IMG/VR virus record: IMGVR_UViG_3300047323_000694
Coordinates: 34,045-98,044 of that record
DNA: 64,000 nt
Direction: 5' to 3' (one strand)
Source: a virus
Made by a program: the position numbers and the translations under genes. Below the pieces are notes generated by a model that was given only the letters and a program-made list of their open reading frames with translations, did no database searches and was not told where the DNA came from. Of the stretch, positions 40,534 through 48,486 are shown in pieces (position 1 is the first letter of the stretch; each line of letters begins with the position of its first letter).

Positions 40534-40857
40534 TTACAGCGCTTTCTTGGCCAGGGCGATCAGGTGATCCCATTCGGCCTCGATGTCGTGGCCCAGGGTG
40601 ATAAGGAGGGCTTTGAGCTTGCCTGTGTCGACCGTGGCTTGCGGCGCGCCTGTCGGGGTGGTGGACTGCAGTGGCGTGGCCGGTGTCGAGCTGGCAACGC
40701 CGGTCAGCGAGAGGTTGTTATCAGCAGCCGGGGCGGACGCCAATGCCGGTTGTGCCGATACCGAAATGCCAGAGTTTGCCGGTACTGCTTGCGATTCGTT
40801 GTCCATGGGTAAATCCTCTTGATGTGGTTTGGGCCTGAATAGGTTGAGCCAGCTCAT
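40534..40857 (-). CDS. hypothetical protein, Ala/Thr/Pro-rich
   Basis: 107 residues from the ATG at 40857 overlapping the upstream stop by ATGA. A second ATG at 40806 has a better AGAGGA site and would give 90 residues. The middle is low-complexity and the end (GKLKALLITLGHDIEAEWDH) helical. Lies in the holin cluster; function unknown. Confidence 0.55.
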   Translation of the reverse strand: MSWLNLFRPKPHQEDLPMDNESQAVPANSGISVSAQPALASAPAADNNLSLTGVASSTPATPLQSTTPTGAPQATVDTGKLKALLITLGHDIEAEWDHLIALAKKAL

Positions 40858-41201
40858 TCACCTTTCCGGCGCTCAGTCTGGGCCTCGCCTGGCCCGAAGT
40901 TGACGCAGTGCTCACAGTTGAGATGGCGGCAGATCCAGGCCTTGACGGTCAGCCAGTAGGTGACCATGAAGATGTGGCGCACCCCGGCAAGGGCCAGGGC
41001 GGCATGAAAGGTGACACCCGCGACCGTGGGGGTGATGAAGAACGTTTCGTCGCGCTGGACGATGGCGTAGCCCGCCATGGCGATGGTGGCGTAGATGCAC
41101 TTGCCAACGATGCCGTCCCGCACCTTGGGGCTGAGCATCGACCACAAGGCCCAAGCTGAAATGATTGCGATGAAGGTGGTGCTCAGGAATTGAAGCGTCA
41201 T
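40854..41201 (-). CDS. multi-spanning membrane protein of the holin cluster
   Basis: 115 residues from the ATG at 41201 (TAATG overlap). Hydrophobic segments at about 4-22, 33-50 and 58-85, then a Cys-containing cytoplasmic end (WICRHLNCEHCVNFGPGE). By position it may be a second holin or antiholin. The longer start at 41240 has no advantage. Confidence 0.6.
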   Translation of the reverse strand: MTLQFLSTTFIAIISAWALWSMLSPKVRDGIVGKCIYATIAMAGYAIVQRDETFFITPTVAGVTFHAALALAGVRHIFMVTYWLTVKAWICRHLNCEHCVNFGPGEAQTERRKGE

Positions 41202-41524
41202 TAGCTGCCTCCTCCGAACTTTGAGCGTATGAGCGCCCAAAGGTCAGCGGCTTTAATCGCGCGGTTAATGGCCGTCATCAAGGAGCCACCAAAGGTCCCC
41301 AGCAGAAAGCCAACCCCGGCGACATTGCTGGGCTCCGTGATACCTAAGTGCGAACTGACCATCCCCGTCAGATAGAGCGCACATGCCACACCTGTGATCA
41401 TGAAGATGATCCAGGCTTTGTAATCGACCAAATCGTCTCGGTGCCACCAACTGGCGACCAGTGAGCCGATCAGGCCTGCGACGATTACGTCGATTTTCTC
41501 AAAGAGCCGATACACGAACTCCAT
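41201..41524 (-). CDS. putative holin
   Basis: 107 residues with three hydrophobic segments (about 13-27, 38-58, 72-88), a cytoplasmic basic end (INRAIKAADLWALIRSKFGG) and the small size of class I/II holins. It would open the inner membrane at the lysis time and release the endolysin, which is encoded 36 kb away at the other end of the late region. Confidence 0.7.
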   Translation of the reverse strand: MEFVYRLFEKIDVIVAGLIGSLVASWWHRDDLVDYKAWIIFMITGVACALYLTGMVSSHLGITEPSNVAGVGFLLGTFGGSLMTAINRAIKAADLWALIRSKFGGGS

Positions 41525-41588
41525 GCTCGGCCCTCGCTGTGTGATTTGTCATCGTCGGCCCTTGGGCTTGATTGCTACTTGCCATCAG

Positions 41589-41614
41589 GCTATGTGGCTG
41601 GATCGACGATGCAA
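41589..41614 (-). promoter_or_regulatory. late promoter element, copy 6 (holin/terS operon)
   Basis: Minus strand TTGCAT, 14-nt spacer ending GATCCAGCCA, then CATAGC, 65 bp before the holin gene. It is back-to-back with a rightward copy at 41618-41643. Confidence 0.7.
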
Positions 41615-41617
41615 CAC

Positions 41618-41643
41618 TTGCCCTCCCCGATCAGCCACGTGTA
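41618..41643 (+). promoter_or_regulatory. late promoter element, copy 9 (rightward)
   Basis: Plus strand TTGCCC, 14-nt spacer ending GATCAGCCA, then CGTGTA. Same geometry, only copy on the plus strand, with a poor last hexamer. It lies 30 bp before the gene at 41674-41940. Confidence 0.5.
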
Positions 41644-41673
41644 CTGACCGCTCAATCCAAAGGGGCATTCCAC

Positions 41674-41940
41674 ATGACACAACGACAATTCAGCAGTAAC
41701 ACCCGCGATTCGGCTTACTTCGCAATCACCGAAGTGATGGCGCTGACCGCTGATACCATGGACCAGGGCGAATCCGACGCCCTGCTGGTGATTACGCTGT
41801 CCGGCAACGGCGAGAACGCCATCCTGGGTGGCACTCTGGATTCGGAGAAGATCACCCGGCTCCAGGCCCTGCTCGACGATCTAAAATTCCGCGCAGCATC
41901 CGAAGGCGATGGCGACAAGGTTCTGCACGTCTGGCGCTAA
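41674..41940 (+). CDS. hypothetical protein, divergent from late genes
   Basis: 88 residues from the ATG at 41674 (AAAGGGG upstream). Soluble, acidic, with the sequence MALTADTMDQGESDALLVIT and a helical end. The only rightward gene between hicB and the immunity region; its 3' end overlaps the convergent early operon by 4 bp. Function unknown. Confidence 0.6.
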   Translation: MTQRQFSSNTRDSAYFAITEVMALTADTMDQGESDALLVITLSGNGENAILGGTLDSEKITRLQALLDDLKFRAASEGDGDKVLHVWR

Positions 41941-42299
41941 GCGTGCATCCTCCAGTTCGACATAAACGTCGTCCGGCGCAGTTCCGGCTTCAGGGCCTCG
42001 GTCCAGCCATCTCCCCTGAGTCGACGCATCTTCACTGTGTTCCACTTGATGCCCAGCCTGGCCGCCCACTCAGCGGCCGGAAGGGTTATCCCGTCTCGGG
42101 TGATCGGTGTAGCCCCGGCGCAAGTCGTGTCCCGGTGCGGCATCCGGGGGATGTATGTAGCCAACGCCAGAACAGGCGCAGTGAAGTCGATGCACAGTTG
42201 CTCAGGCTGAGGGCCTGATTCGGCCCGGGCCTTCGGTACAAGTCGAAGGCGCGGACGTACTGACTGAGCTGGCAACTCGAATGACATCTGCTCTGGCAT
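41937..42299 (-). CDS. hypothetical DNA-binding protein at the Q position
   Basis: 120 residues. The first 60 are Pro-rich. Residues about 68-100 (ITRDGITLPAAEWAARLGIK, WNTVKMRRLRGDGWTEALKP) form a helix-turn-helix-like motif common at the ends of phage proteins. It is the last gene of the leftward early operon, next to the first late promoters, where lambdoid phages encode the late regulator. A late activator role is therefore suggested by position only. Confidence 0.6.
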   Translation of the reverse strand: MPEQMSFELPAQSVRPRLRLVPKARAESGPQPEQLCIDFTAPVLALATYIPRMPHRDTTCAGATPITRDGITLPAAEWAARLGIKWNTVKMRRLRGDGWTEALKPELRRTTFMSNWRMHA

Positions 42300-42313
42300 G
42301 GTCTACCCCTCCG

Positions 42314-42934
42314 TTAAGCGGACTTCTTCAGCTCTCGCGTTTTTGCTCGGTACTCGGCCTTCAGCGCCTTCAATTCCTCAATCGTGTAGCGCCGCGGCTC
42401 GCAAGGCCCGATCAATTCCTCCAATGCGCGCAACCCGATCCGGCGCTCAAGCTCAGGCTTGAACCCCAAGATGTTGCCGCTCAAATGGTTATTGCAGATG
42501 GAGCAGGCCTTATGGACGTTGGCCGGATTGAAGCGGTGCTCTGGCGACGATCCGACGCTGAGAAAATGCGATGCGTGCCATTGCCCCTGCCAGGTCGCCG
42601 GCTTATTGCAGCTCACGCAGCCAAGGTCGGCGTCACGTAGCCGGATCCACTGGTTAAAGGCTTGTTGGGCCTCACGCATGTGATCGGCCCGACTCTTCAC
42701 CCTCTCCTTCGCCGCCCGATGCTCCTTGCGCCCCACATCAGCCAGAGCCTTGCGCGCCTGTTTCAGGTTCTCCGGTGGCAGAGCGATGGCGCAGGCAGGG
42801 CTGCATACCTTCTGACCGACACGCGAAGGCAGGAAGGCTTCAGCGCAGTGGGCGCACTTCTTCTTGCGGGGTGTGCGTGGGTTTATGCCGCTGGCCTTGA
42901 GGGGGACGGTCCGCTTCAGTTCTGTGCGCCTCAT
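42314..42934 (-). CDS. ninG: NinG/Rap recombination protein
   Basis: 206 residues. A zinc-binding start CAHCAEAFLPSRVGQKVCSP followed by AC, a charged middle, then CVSCNKPATWQGQWHASHFL, NPANVHKACSICNNHLSGNI and the end YRAKTRELKK, all as in NinG. Lambda Rap/NinG cleaves recombination branch points. It lies late in the early operon as in lambda. ATGA overlap with the previous gene. Confidence 0.9.
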   Translation of the reverse strand: MRRTELKRTVPLKASGINPRTPRKKKCAHCAEAFLPSRVGQKVCSPACAIALPPENLKQARKALADVGRKEHRAAKERVKSRADHMREAQQAFNQWIRLRDADLGCVSCNKPATWQGQWHASHFLSVGSSPEHRFNPANVHKACSICNNHLSGNILGFKPELERRIGLRALEELIGPCEPRRYTIEELKALKAEYRAKTRELKKSA

Positions 42935-43518
42935 GCGAAGCTCCCCATCTGATCTGCAGCACTCAGCGCGTCCTGCTCGCTCTCGAAGTGGGCGGACAAC
43001 ACCAGGCGCCAGCAGGCGCTGAACACGTCGCGGTAAAGTGGCTCAAACGCCAGATCGTCCATGGATGACCAACTGATCGACTTGGCCTCTTTGCGGATGC
43101 CGTCAGGGGTCTGCACCAGATGGAAGTGGCCAGCCTCGATCGTCACCCACTCACGGAAAGCCTCGCGGCTCTTGTCGACTGCCGGGAAGCGCTCAGCCCG
43201 GTCCGACTCCAGCTTGGCGAGATAGGCAGCTACGGCGCCGGTCAGCTGTCCCGGCTTGCCGTTCAGCTCTTCGAAGTACTTGGCCAGCCCCTGGATTCCG
43301 CGCATCTCCTGGCGAGGGATTAGGCCGCCGACCGGCTCCCAGTAATCCCAGGCCAGATCCAGCATGCAGAAGAACTTGCCGTGGAACTTGGCGTTACGCA
43401 TCTTGGTGAACTTGCCGTGGATGACCTGGCCCAGCTTCCATTTCTGAGCCAGTTCACGGTCAGCTTCGGTTGCTGGGACAAGGCCCTGGGCGGTGCGGAT
43501 GAGTGCTAGGTCAGCCAT
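42931..43518 (-). CDS. DUF1367-family phage protein
   Basis: 195 residues from the ATG at 43518. Features are LIRTAQGLVPATEADRELAQ, KWKLGQVIHGKFTKMRNAKF, HGKFFCMLDLAWDYWEPVGG and ISWSSMDDLAFEPLYRDVFS. This family is usually found beside NinB or NinG and is thought to act in phage recombination, without a proven reaction. Confidence 0.8.
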   Translation of the reverse strand: MADLALIRTAQGLVPATEADRELAQKWKLGQVIHGKFTKMRNAKFHGKFFCMLDLAWDYWEPVGGLIPRQEMRGIQGLAKYFEELNGKPGQLTGAVAAYLAKLESDRAERFPAVDKSREAFREWVTIEAGHFHLVQTPDGIRKEAKSISWSSMDDLAFEPLYRDVFSACWRLVLSAHFESEQDALSAADQMGSFA

Positions 43519-43672
43519 GACGCACCTCCCGATACTTGGCCCATGCCCCGGCAAGACAGTGACCCGCGAAAAACACGCCGCAGGCCAGCGCAAACCATGG
43601 GCTCGACTCAACGTTGGCCGCGACTAGCCAGAGAGGCGCGCAGATACCGTGATATTGGCAGTCAGTCATCAT
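43511..43672 (-). CDS. small membrane protein
   Basis: 53 residues (MMTDCQYHGICAPLWLVAAN ... FALACGVFFAGHCLAGAWAKY). One or two short hydrophobic segments and three Cys. It overlaps both neighbours by 8-11 bp, as expected of a coupled accessory gene. Function unknown. Confidence 0.5.
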   Translation of the reverse strand: MMTDCQYHGICAPLWLVAANVESSPWFALACGVFFAGHCLAGAWAKYREVRHG

Positions 43673-44261
43673 TGCTCTGCCCTCCCTGCCCCAGCGCATC
43701 CTGAACGATAGATTTGATCGCCTCGCATTCGCCGTAGAAGTCGTTAGGGTTAATTTGCGGAGTACCCCAGTTCACCAGGTCACGGACAAGGCACTCCGTA
43801 TTGCCTTCAACGTGATTGAACACGTCGATCAGCGCTTTCCGCAGCCCTTCGCACTCAGCCTTGAGGTGGGTGTATTCCGCGACTTTCTCGGCGTCCTGGC
43901 GCAGGAGCTTCGATGTTTCGGCGGTACGAATCAGCGTGCGGACAAGGCTCAGCCATCGCGCCGCCGATTCTTCTCCGCTTTCCGGGGTAGACACTCCGAG
44001 ATACCCCAGCACCCTGCATAGCCGCTCTACGTCCTCGTAGTTTGGCTCTACACACCGCAAGCTTTCGCACTCAGCCTTGAGCGCGTCACGCTCGGCGAGC
44101 AGGCCGGTCAGCTCTTCCTCGGCCGCATCGATCACCTTCTGGGCTTCGTGCTGGTCGATCCAGTTGCCGCCTTCCATCTTCTGGACGCGATTGCCGGACG
44201 GGCTGAGCAGAAACATGTAAGCGGGGATGGCGCAGATACGCTTCCAGTATTTGCCAGTCAT
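43662..44261 (-). CDS. coiled-coil early protein (Ea-type)
   Basis: 199 residues from MTGKYWKRICAIPAYMFLLS. Residues about 40-75 and 130-165 are coiled coil (EEELTGLLAERDALKAECES, THLKAECEGLRKALIDVF). This design, short strand region plus LKAE-rich coil, is typical of nonessential early-region proteins of temperate phages. Function unknown. Confidence 0.6.
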   Translation of the reverse strand: MTGKYWKRICAIPAYMFLLSPSGNRVQKMEGGNWIDQHEAQKVIDAAEEELTGLLAERDALKAECESLRCVEPNYEDVERLCRVLGYLGVSTPESGEESAARWLSLVRTLIRTAETSKLLRQDAEKVAEYTHLKAECEGLRKALIDVFNHVEGNTECLVRDLVNWGTPQINPNDFYGECEAIKSIVQDALGQGGQSNDD

Positions 44262-44827
44262 TGGTCGAACTCCTTGAGCAATTGGCGTGCGACCATGACT
44301 GCCCACTTATCACCGGATGTCTTGCCGATGTCCTTGAGGAATTCGCGCATCCGCCCGTTCTGGGCCTTGAGGTCGTTGACCATTCCAAGCAGCTCATCAC
44401 CGTCGCTGTTCATGTCGGCGCCGAGCGCTTCACCTATGGCACCCATGCCCATGCAGGCCGCCAGGAGCATCCGCTGGTTGCGCTCCGCGTCTTTGATCAG
44501 CCCCAGCACTGCGGCAGGATTGGCGGCGGCGATGAAGGAGTCATCGTCGTGATGGATTCCGTGGATTTCGCCGGACTTGTCATCGGCGTAGCGCAAGTCG
44601 CCTGGCTTGTACCACTCATCAATGGGCGATGCTTTTTCAGCCAGCGCCTTCAGCTCTTCATTGGTCATGGCTGAACCTCGCTCAGCGTCCACGACTGCCG
44701 GGGACGTCTTGCTGTCATAGCGCACATTCGTATGCACCAGAGTTGAGGCGCCGCACCCGCCATGAGGTGAGCACATCCCCGGCGTCTGGCAGCGCATCAT
44801 CGATTTGCGGCAGATCAGATCACTCAT
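44258..44827 (-). CDS. Ea22-like early protein with Cys-rich N-terminus
   Basis: 189 residues from the ATG at 44827, which overlaps the NinX stop by ATGAGTGA. The N-terminus has CRKSMMRCQTPGMCSPHGGC, four Cys that could bind zinc. After a linker the Ea22-like part starts at MTNEELKALAEKASPIDEWY and ends in a helix. An internal ATG at 44668 would give only the second part (136 residues). Confidence 0.6.
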   Translation of the reverse strand: MSDLICRKSMMRCQTPGMCSPHGGCGASTLVHTNVRYDSKTSPAVVDAERGSAMTNEELKALAEKASPIDEWYKPGDLRYADDKSGEIHGIHHDDDSFIAAANPAAVLGLIKDAERNQRMLLAACMGMGAIGEALGADMNSDGDELLGMVNDLKAQNGRMREFLKDIGKTSGDKWAVMVARQLLKEFDQ

Positions 44828-45266
44828 GGATAAGCTCCTTCGGCACAGACACGACAGGGCCAAGTACCCAGTTCACGACGCAACGCATAGCTGCAACCAA
44901 CGGCTCGTCAGGATGGTTGTGGGCTTTGCGGCGATGCTCGCCTTTGCGAAAAATGGTTGCGCCCCATGAGCCGCTTTCCTGCCAGCCCGCGTTCGGGCCG
45001 CCATTGACGTGAATAGGGCTTTCCTTGGGAGAGATCAGGACGCCGTACTTCTCGATCAGCGGGCCGCCTTCCTGCCATCGGGTGGAGGGCATGAAGGGCT
45101 CTGACATCTCTTGGCAATGACCCATAAGCTGCTTGCTCACCACCAAATAGAGCTTTCCGTCCTCGAATTCGTGTTTGGTCTTTTCGCCCTTCACGCACAC
45201 CATCACAGCCCAATCCAGCGCAGCACCACTCAGCTCGCTTACCTTCACTTCGATGAGCTCACTCAT
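44820..45266 (-). CDS. NinX-like protein (DUF2591)
   Basis: 148 residues. VSELSGAALDWAVMVC, PSTRWQEGGPLIEKYGVLIS, GWQESGSWGATIFRKGEHRR, DEPLVAAMRCVVNWVLGP match the NinX/DUF2591 family found in ninR-type regions. Reaction unknown. It overlaps the preceding gene by 8 bp; a start two codons earlier is also open. Confidence 0.8.
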   Translation of the reverse strand: MSELIEVKVSELSGAALDWAVMVCVKGEKTKHEFEDGKLYLVVSKQLMGHCQEMSEPFMPSTRWQEGGPLIEKYGVLISPKESPIHVNGGPNAGWQESGSWGATIFRKGEHRRKAHNHPDEPLVAAMRCVVNWVLGPVVSVPKELIHE

Positions 45267-45462
45267 AACCAACCTCCTGGCGCGATGGCGCTTTCCACTC
45301 CCAAAAGGGGCCTTTGTTCTTCATGACGCCCTTACGCTTGAGACGCTGGAGGGCTTTGCTGACTTCTTCCCTGTCTACTTGAAGGGCTGATGCGCAGATC
45401 CAGGCTGTTGCGCCACCATGACGCTGGTAGTAAGCGAGTACGGACTGGTCGAAGGGGGTCAT
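45259..45462 (-). CDS. small winged-helix DNA-binding protein
   Basis: 67 residues: MTPFDQSVLAYYQRHGGATA then LQVDREEVSKALQRLKRKGV and KNKGPFWEWK, the helix-turn-helix and wing of a MarR-like fold. Overlaps the lipoprotein gene by ATGA. Likely a small early regulator. Confidence 0.65.
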   Translation of the reverse strand: MTPFDQSVLAYYQRHGGATAWICASALQVDREEVSKALQRLKRKGVMKNKGPFWEWKAPSRQEVGYE

Positions 45463-45635
45463 TGGGCAATCCCCTTGGGCGGCATGCAGCGGACTTCGGA
45501 ATAGGCGTTCAGATAACTGCCCATCCCGGCCTTCTGGCAGACGGCGTAATCCTCGACTTGGCTCTTGACGTCACTCCTGACCTTGTCGCAGCCAGCGAGC
45601 GCCACAAGCGCAATCACAGCGAATATTCGAATCAT
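45459..45635 (-). CDS. small lipoprotein
   Basis: 58 residues. Signal sequence MIRIFAVIALVALAGC with a lipobox LAGC, mature chain with three further Cys. Overlaps at both ends by ATGA. A phage lipoprotein in the early operon could act in superinfection exclusion, but nothing specific supports that. Confidence 0.65.
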   Translation of the reverse strand: MIRIFAVIALVALAGCDKVRSDVKSQVEDYAVCQKAGMGSYLNAYSEVRCMPPKGIAQ

Positions 45636-46414
45636 TGCGCAGCCCTCCGCTGATATTCGGCCGCAGCGTCGAGCTGGCGGTTTATGCGTTCGTTCAGATC
45701 CCGGCGAGTGGCGCGAATGCGGTGATCCTTGACCAGTTGGCGCTGGGCGGCCTTGACCTTCAGGTCGCGTTTGATCGCATCCAGCTTTTCCCGGAAGTCA
45801 GCAGATGGCGTGGCGGCCTTGCCGGTGATCAGTCCGGCAATGGCAAGGCCCTCCTGAGTGACCGGCACGACGTTGAGGTCGGCCAGGTACACAGCGCCAC
45901 GCTCCTGAGGGATGCGTTTCATCTGCACAGCGGCCGTGATGGCCTCGACACGGCGATTGGCGTCGAATCCGATGGAGACGTGCCAGTTGACCGGGATCGC
46001 GTCTTCACGGGCCTTGGAGACCAGCCTTTCGTAGGAGCTGATGAAGGCCATGCGAGCGCCGACCTTGTCGCCTACGTTGAGGACTGGCCGGGCAGCGCCG
46101 AGGGCCACTTGGATTTCATCGGTCATCACCACGGTGTCGAATTCATCGTTCGATGCGAGGGCAATGGCCCATGCCTCGTCCTTGCCCGGACGGCCGTCGG
46201 CGGCGTGAATGCGACCCAGCACAGCAGCCAAGGTCAGCTTGCCGGTCAGCTCCTTGCGGCATGACCACAGCGCATTGGCGATCACGTCCATGTCGTAGTC
46301 AGCGAGGTCTTCGGCCATCAGCTTGGCGGCAGGACCGCTCAGGGTCTGGCCCAGGGTTTCAGCAGTGGCGCAGATGGCCATGCTCAGATCAGCGATTTCG
46401 GCGAAGGAAAGCAT
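45632..46414 (-). CDS. replication accessory protein (P position)
   Basis: 260 residues from the ATG at 46414 (GGAGGTGAG upstream). Mostly helical; the N-terminal part (LSFAEIADLSMAICATAETL, YDMDVIANALWSCRKELTGK) resembles phage proteins encoded after O-like initiators and the C-terminus is a basic helix (RATRRDLNERINRQLDAAAE). By analogy with lambda P it may help load a helicase; the fold is not certain. Confidence 0.6.
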   Translation of the reverse strand: MLSFAEIADLSMAICATAETLGQTLSGPAAKLMAEDLADYDMDVIANALWSCRKELTGKLTLAAVLGRIHAADGRPGKDEAWAIALASNDEFDTVVMTDEIQVALGAARPVLNVGDKVGARMAFISSYERLVSKAREDAIPVNWHVSIGFDANRRVEAITAAVQMKRIPQERGAVYLADLNVVPVTQEGLAIAGLITGKAATPSADFREKLDAIKRDLKVKAAQRQLVKDHRIRATRRDLNERINRQLDAAAEYQRRAAQ

Positions 46415-47531
46415 TGCTCTCACCTCCGGCTGTGATCATGGCGTGGGCGTGCTGGGCGGCGTTGATGTTGGCCTGGGTGTTCTCCATCTGGCGGGCAGTG
46501 ACGGCGTTGACCTGTCGGCCGGTGATCCACTGCGTTCGAATCCCTTCCGCCCTGGCGACCAGCAGGCCGAACTCATGCGAGGACCGGATGAAGAACGAGT
46601 CGTTGATGGTCACGTAGAAAGCGGCAACGTTCGGCGCCTCTTCAGCCCCGAGGCGCTGCACAAGCTGGGCCACCTGGCCGTTGACCTTCGCGTTCCGTAC
46701 CGGCTCAACGCTGTAGCGGTCGAAGTAGGCGTTGGCATACGCAGCCCAGGTGTTGCTGTTGGCAATCTGCGATGGTGTCTTTTCCTTCGCCGCCTTGGGC
46801 TTGAGCACCTTCACGTTCGACGCGCCCGGAGCGGAAGCGACTGGCAAGGGCTTTTGATCTTGGATCGGAGAAGCGGGAATCAGAGAATCAGAAGAGAGGG
46901 AATCAAGAGAGAGGGAATCAGTAGGGCAAGGGGTTGCATGGTTGTCGCAACGTTGAGCCATTCTTGAGTCAACGTTGGATCGACGATGATCAGACGTTGA
47001 ATCGCCCTTGATCGAATTACAGGTCGAGCACAGAGTCTGCAGGTTTTCAGACGAATTATCGCCACCCTTAGCGAGCGGGACGATGTGATCAATCGAAAGC
47101 CTTTCGGTATCTCCGCAGCGCAAGCACGTATGGTTGTCGCGGGCGAAAGTTGACTCCCTGAGCGACGGAGACACGTCGTAAGAGTGTCGTGTCATTTGAG
47201 CGCGACCCGGCGGCGCAGGGATTACGCTCGCAACTTCCTTATGGTGAGGCATTTGATGCTTCGTGAAGCTGTCGATTTGCAGATAGCGTTTCCCATCAAT
47301 CTCGTATCGCTGAATGAACCCGAATTCAGCTAAGTCATTGAGCATGCGATCAACATCTACGCTGTCAGCTGGGAACAACGCCATGCGCAAACGCTTCGGA
47401 CGATCTTCAAGGCGTCCCTCCCGGTCTGCCTCGGTCCACATACCAATGAAAAGAAGGCGCGTGGCAAAGTCCAGCTCTGCCAGATGCTCGTTCGAAAAGA
47501 AGCCTGGTTTGATGTTGCGGGAACGTGCCAT
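46389..47531 (-). CDS. replication initiator O-like protein carrying an HNH domain
   Basis: 380 residues. The N-terminal winged-helix domain (SRNIKPGFFSNEHLAELDFA, LLFIGMWTEADREGRLEDRP, YLQIDSFTKHQMPHHKEVAS) is that of phage O-like initiators. Residues about 120-180 form a complete HNH nuclease motif (CLRCGD, LSIDHIVPLAKGGDNSSENL, LCSTCNSIKGD). The remainder is linker and helical C-terminus. Likely the origin-binding initiator with an inserted or co-opted endonuclease. Overlaps the upstream gene by TGATG. Confidence 0.8.
   Translation of the reverse strand: MARSRNIKPGFFSNEHLAELDFATRLLFIGMWTEADREGRLEDRPKRLRMALFPADSVDVDRMLNDLAEFGFIQRYEIDGKRYLQIDSFTKHQMPHHKEVASVIPAPPGRAQMTRHSYDVSPSLRESTFARDNHTCLRCGDTERLSIDHIVPLAKGGDNSSENLQTLCSTCNSIKGDSTSDHRRSNVDSRMAQRCDNHATPCPTDSLSLDSLSSDSLIPASPIQDQKPLPVASAPGASNVKVLKPKAAKEKTPSQIANSNTWAAYANAYFDRYSVEPVRNAKVNGQVAQLVQRLGAEEAPNVAAFYVTINDSFFIRSSHEFGLLVARAEGIRTQWITGRQVNAVTARQMENTQANINAAQHAHAMITAGGESNAFLRRNR
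46875..46920. repeat. iteron-like repeats inside the initiator gene
   Basis: GGGAATCA at 46875-46882, 46898-46905 and 46913-46920, plus GAGAATCA at 46883-46890; the last two GGGAATCA lie in a 13-bp repeat AGAGAGGGAATCA. They encode a Ser/Asp/Leu-rich linker. In lambda the origin iterons lie in the same part of O, so this is a candidate replication origin. Confidence 0.45.
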
Positions 47532-48358
47532 CACGCGACCCCCTTGAGTTCTTTGTCGTGTGTGAAGAGGCCGTCCCACGTTTTCTTCATGGGCAATTCT
47601 TTGTTCAGGTAGAGATCATAGAGACGGATCGCGCCCTTCTTCAGCAGCACCGGCGTGTAGGTGAAGAAGGCGTCTTTACCGTGGGGGGTGACTTCGTGCG
47701 CGTGCTCGGTCATGTACTTGTCGCGGGCATAAGACGCCACACGCCAGCGCACACCAGTCTTGCTCTCGTTGTAGAGCCAGTTGCGACCCTCAAGAGCCCC
47801 TCCGACTTGCATCACGTTCACGCCATTCAGCTTTTTGCAGAACTGCGGCGCGGTCATGCCTTCCTGGAAGAGGTTCTCCATCTGATGGATCTTGGTTGCC
47901 TGAGCCTGATTCTCAGCGCTGAGCAATTGCTGAACTTTTTCAGCAGCCTGCTTTTTCTCGACTTCATCAGCCCAAGCGCGTGCTGCAGCTGCTGGATTAG
48001 AGAAGTCAGGGAGCGTGACGGCTTGGCGTGACTCAAGCTCTTGCCAGCGGTCCACAAGCGCCGCCGTGAACTCGGGAGAGAGTTGCGCAACAACTACAAA
48101 GCTGTCTCGCTTGCAGACCTGGTACTGCTCGACCGCCTGCCCCAAGTGATTCCGGACTTCCCCCAATGGGGGGAGTTCGATAGCTCCGCGCGCTGCGAGA
48201 CGCTCAATTGATTGCTTCACTTTGTCGTGGCGTGACCCGACCAGATCGGCAATTTCCTGAGAGGACATTGAAACGATCCGCGCCACGTTTTCAGAGATAA
48301 CAAAACGTGGCGCGGCGTGAATTGATACGGGATTGACATTGTCTTGTTGAGTGCGCAT
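47531..48358 (-). CDS. Rha/KilAC phage antirepressor
   Basis: 275 residues. The pRha-type domain at about 28-110 (MSSQEIADLVGSRHDKVKQS, FVVVAQLSPEFTAALVDRWQ) is followed by a coiled linker and a KilAC domain at about 165-260 (MTAPQFCKKLNGVNVMQVGG, NWLYNESKTGVRWRVASYAR, YTPVLLKKGAIRLYDLY). Such proteins regulate phage development and act as antirepressors. The inverted repeat copy C lies in its 5' end, encoding RFVISENVAR. Confidence 0.88.
   Translation of the reverse strand: MRTQQDNVNPVSIHAAPRFVISENVARIVSMSSQEIADLVGSRHDKVKQSIERLAARGAIELPPLGEVRNHLGQAVEQYQVCKRDSFVVVAQLSPEFTAALVDRWQELESRQAVTLPDFSNPAAAARAWADEVEKKQAAEKVQQLLSAENQAQATKIHQMENLFQEGMTAPQFCKKLNGVNVMQVGGALEGRNWLYNESKTGVRWRVASYARDKYMTEHAHEVTPHGKDAFFTYTPVLLKKGAIRLYDLYLNKELPMKKTWDGLFTHDKELKGVA
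48279..48314. repeat. 36-bp dispersed inverted repeat, copy C (in rha)
   Basis: CGCGCCACGTTTT and AAAACGTGGCGCG, a perfect 13-bp inverted repeat around a 10-bp centre. The most complete of four copies. Confidence 0.75.
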
Positions 48359-48393
48359 TATTCGCTCCAGACATTAGCTGTAAGTGCTGCACG

Positions 48394-48422
48394 AAAAACC
48401 ACCATTGCCCGGTGGTTTTTTT
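48394..48422 (-). terminator. bidirectional terminator before rha (tR1-like)
   Basis: ACCACC-attgccc-GGTGGT with T5 on the minus-strand side and T7 on the plus-strand side. It lies between the first small early genes and rha-replication genes, where lambda has tR1, so early expression beyond it may need antitermination. Confidence 0.7.
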
Positions 48423-48486
48423 GTGCCTGCGTTTTGGTAATCAGTTGCTTCATTCAGCAGCTCCTCAAGAGTCCCTCAGGGGCTAA

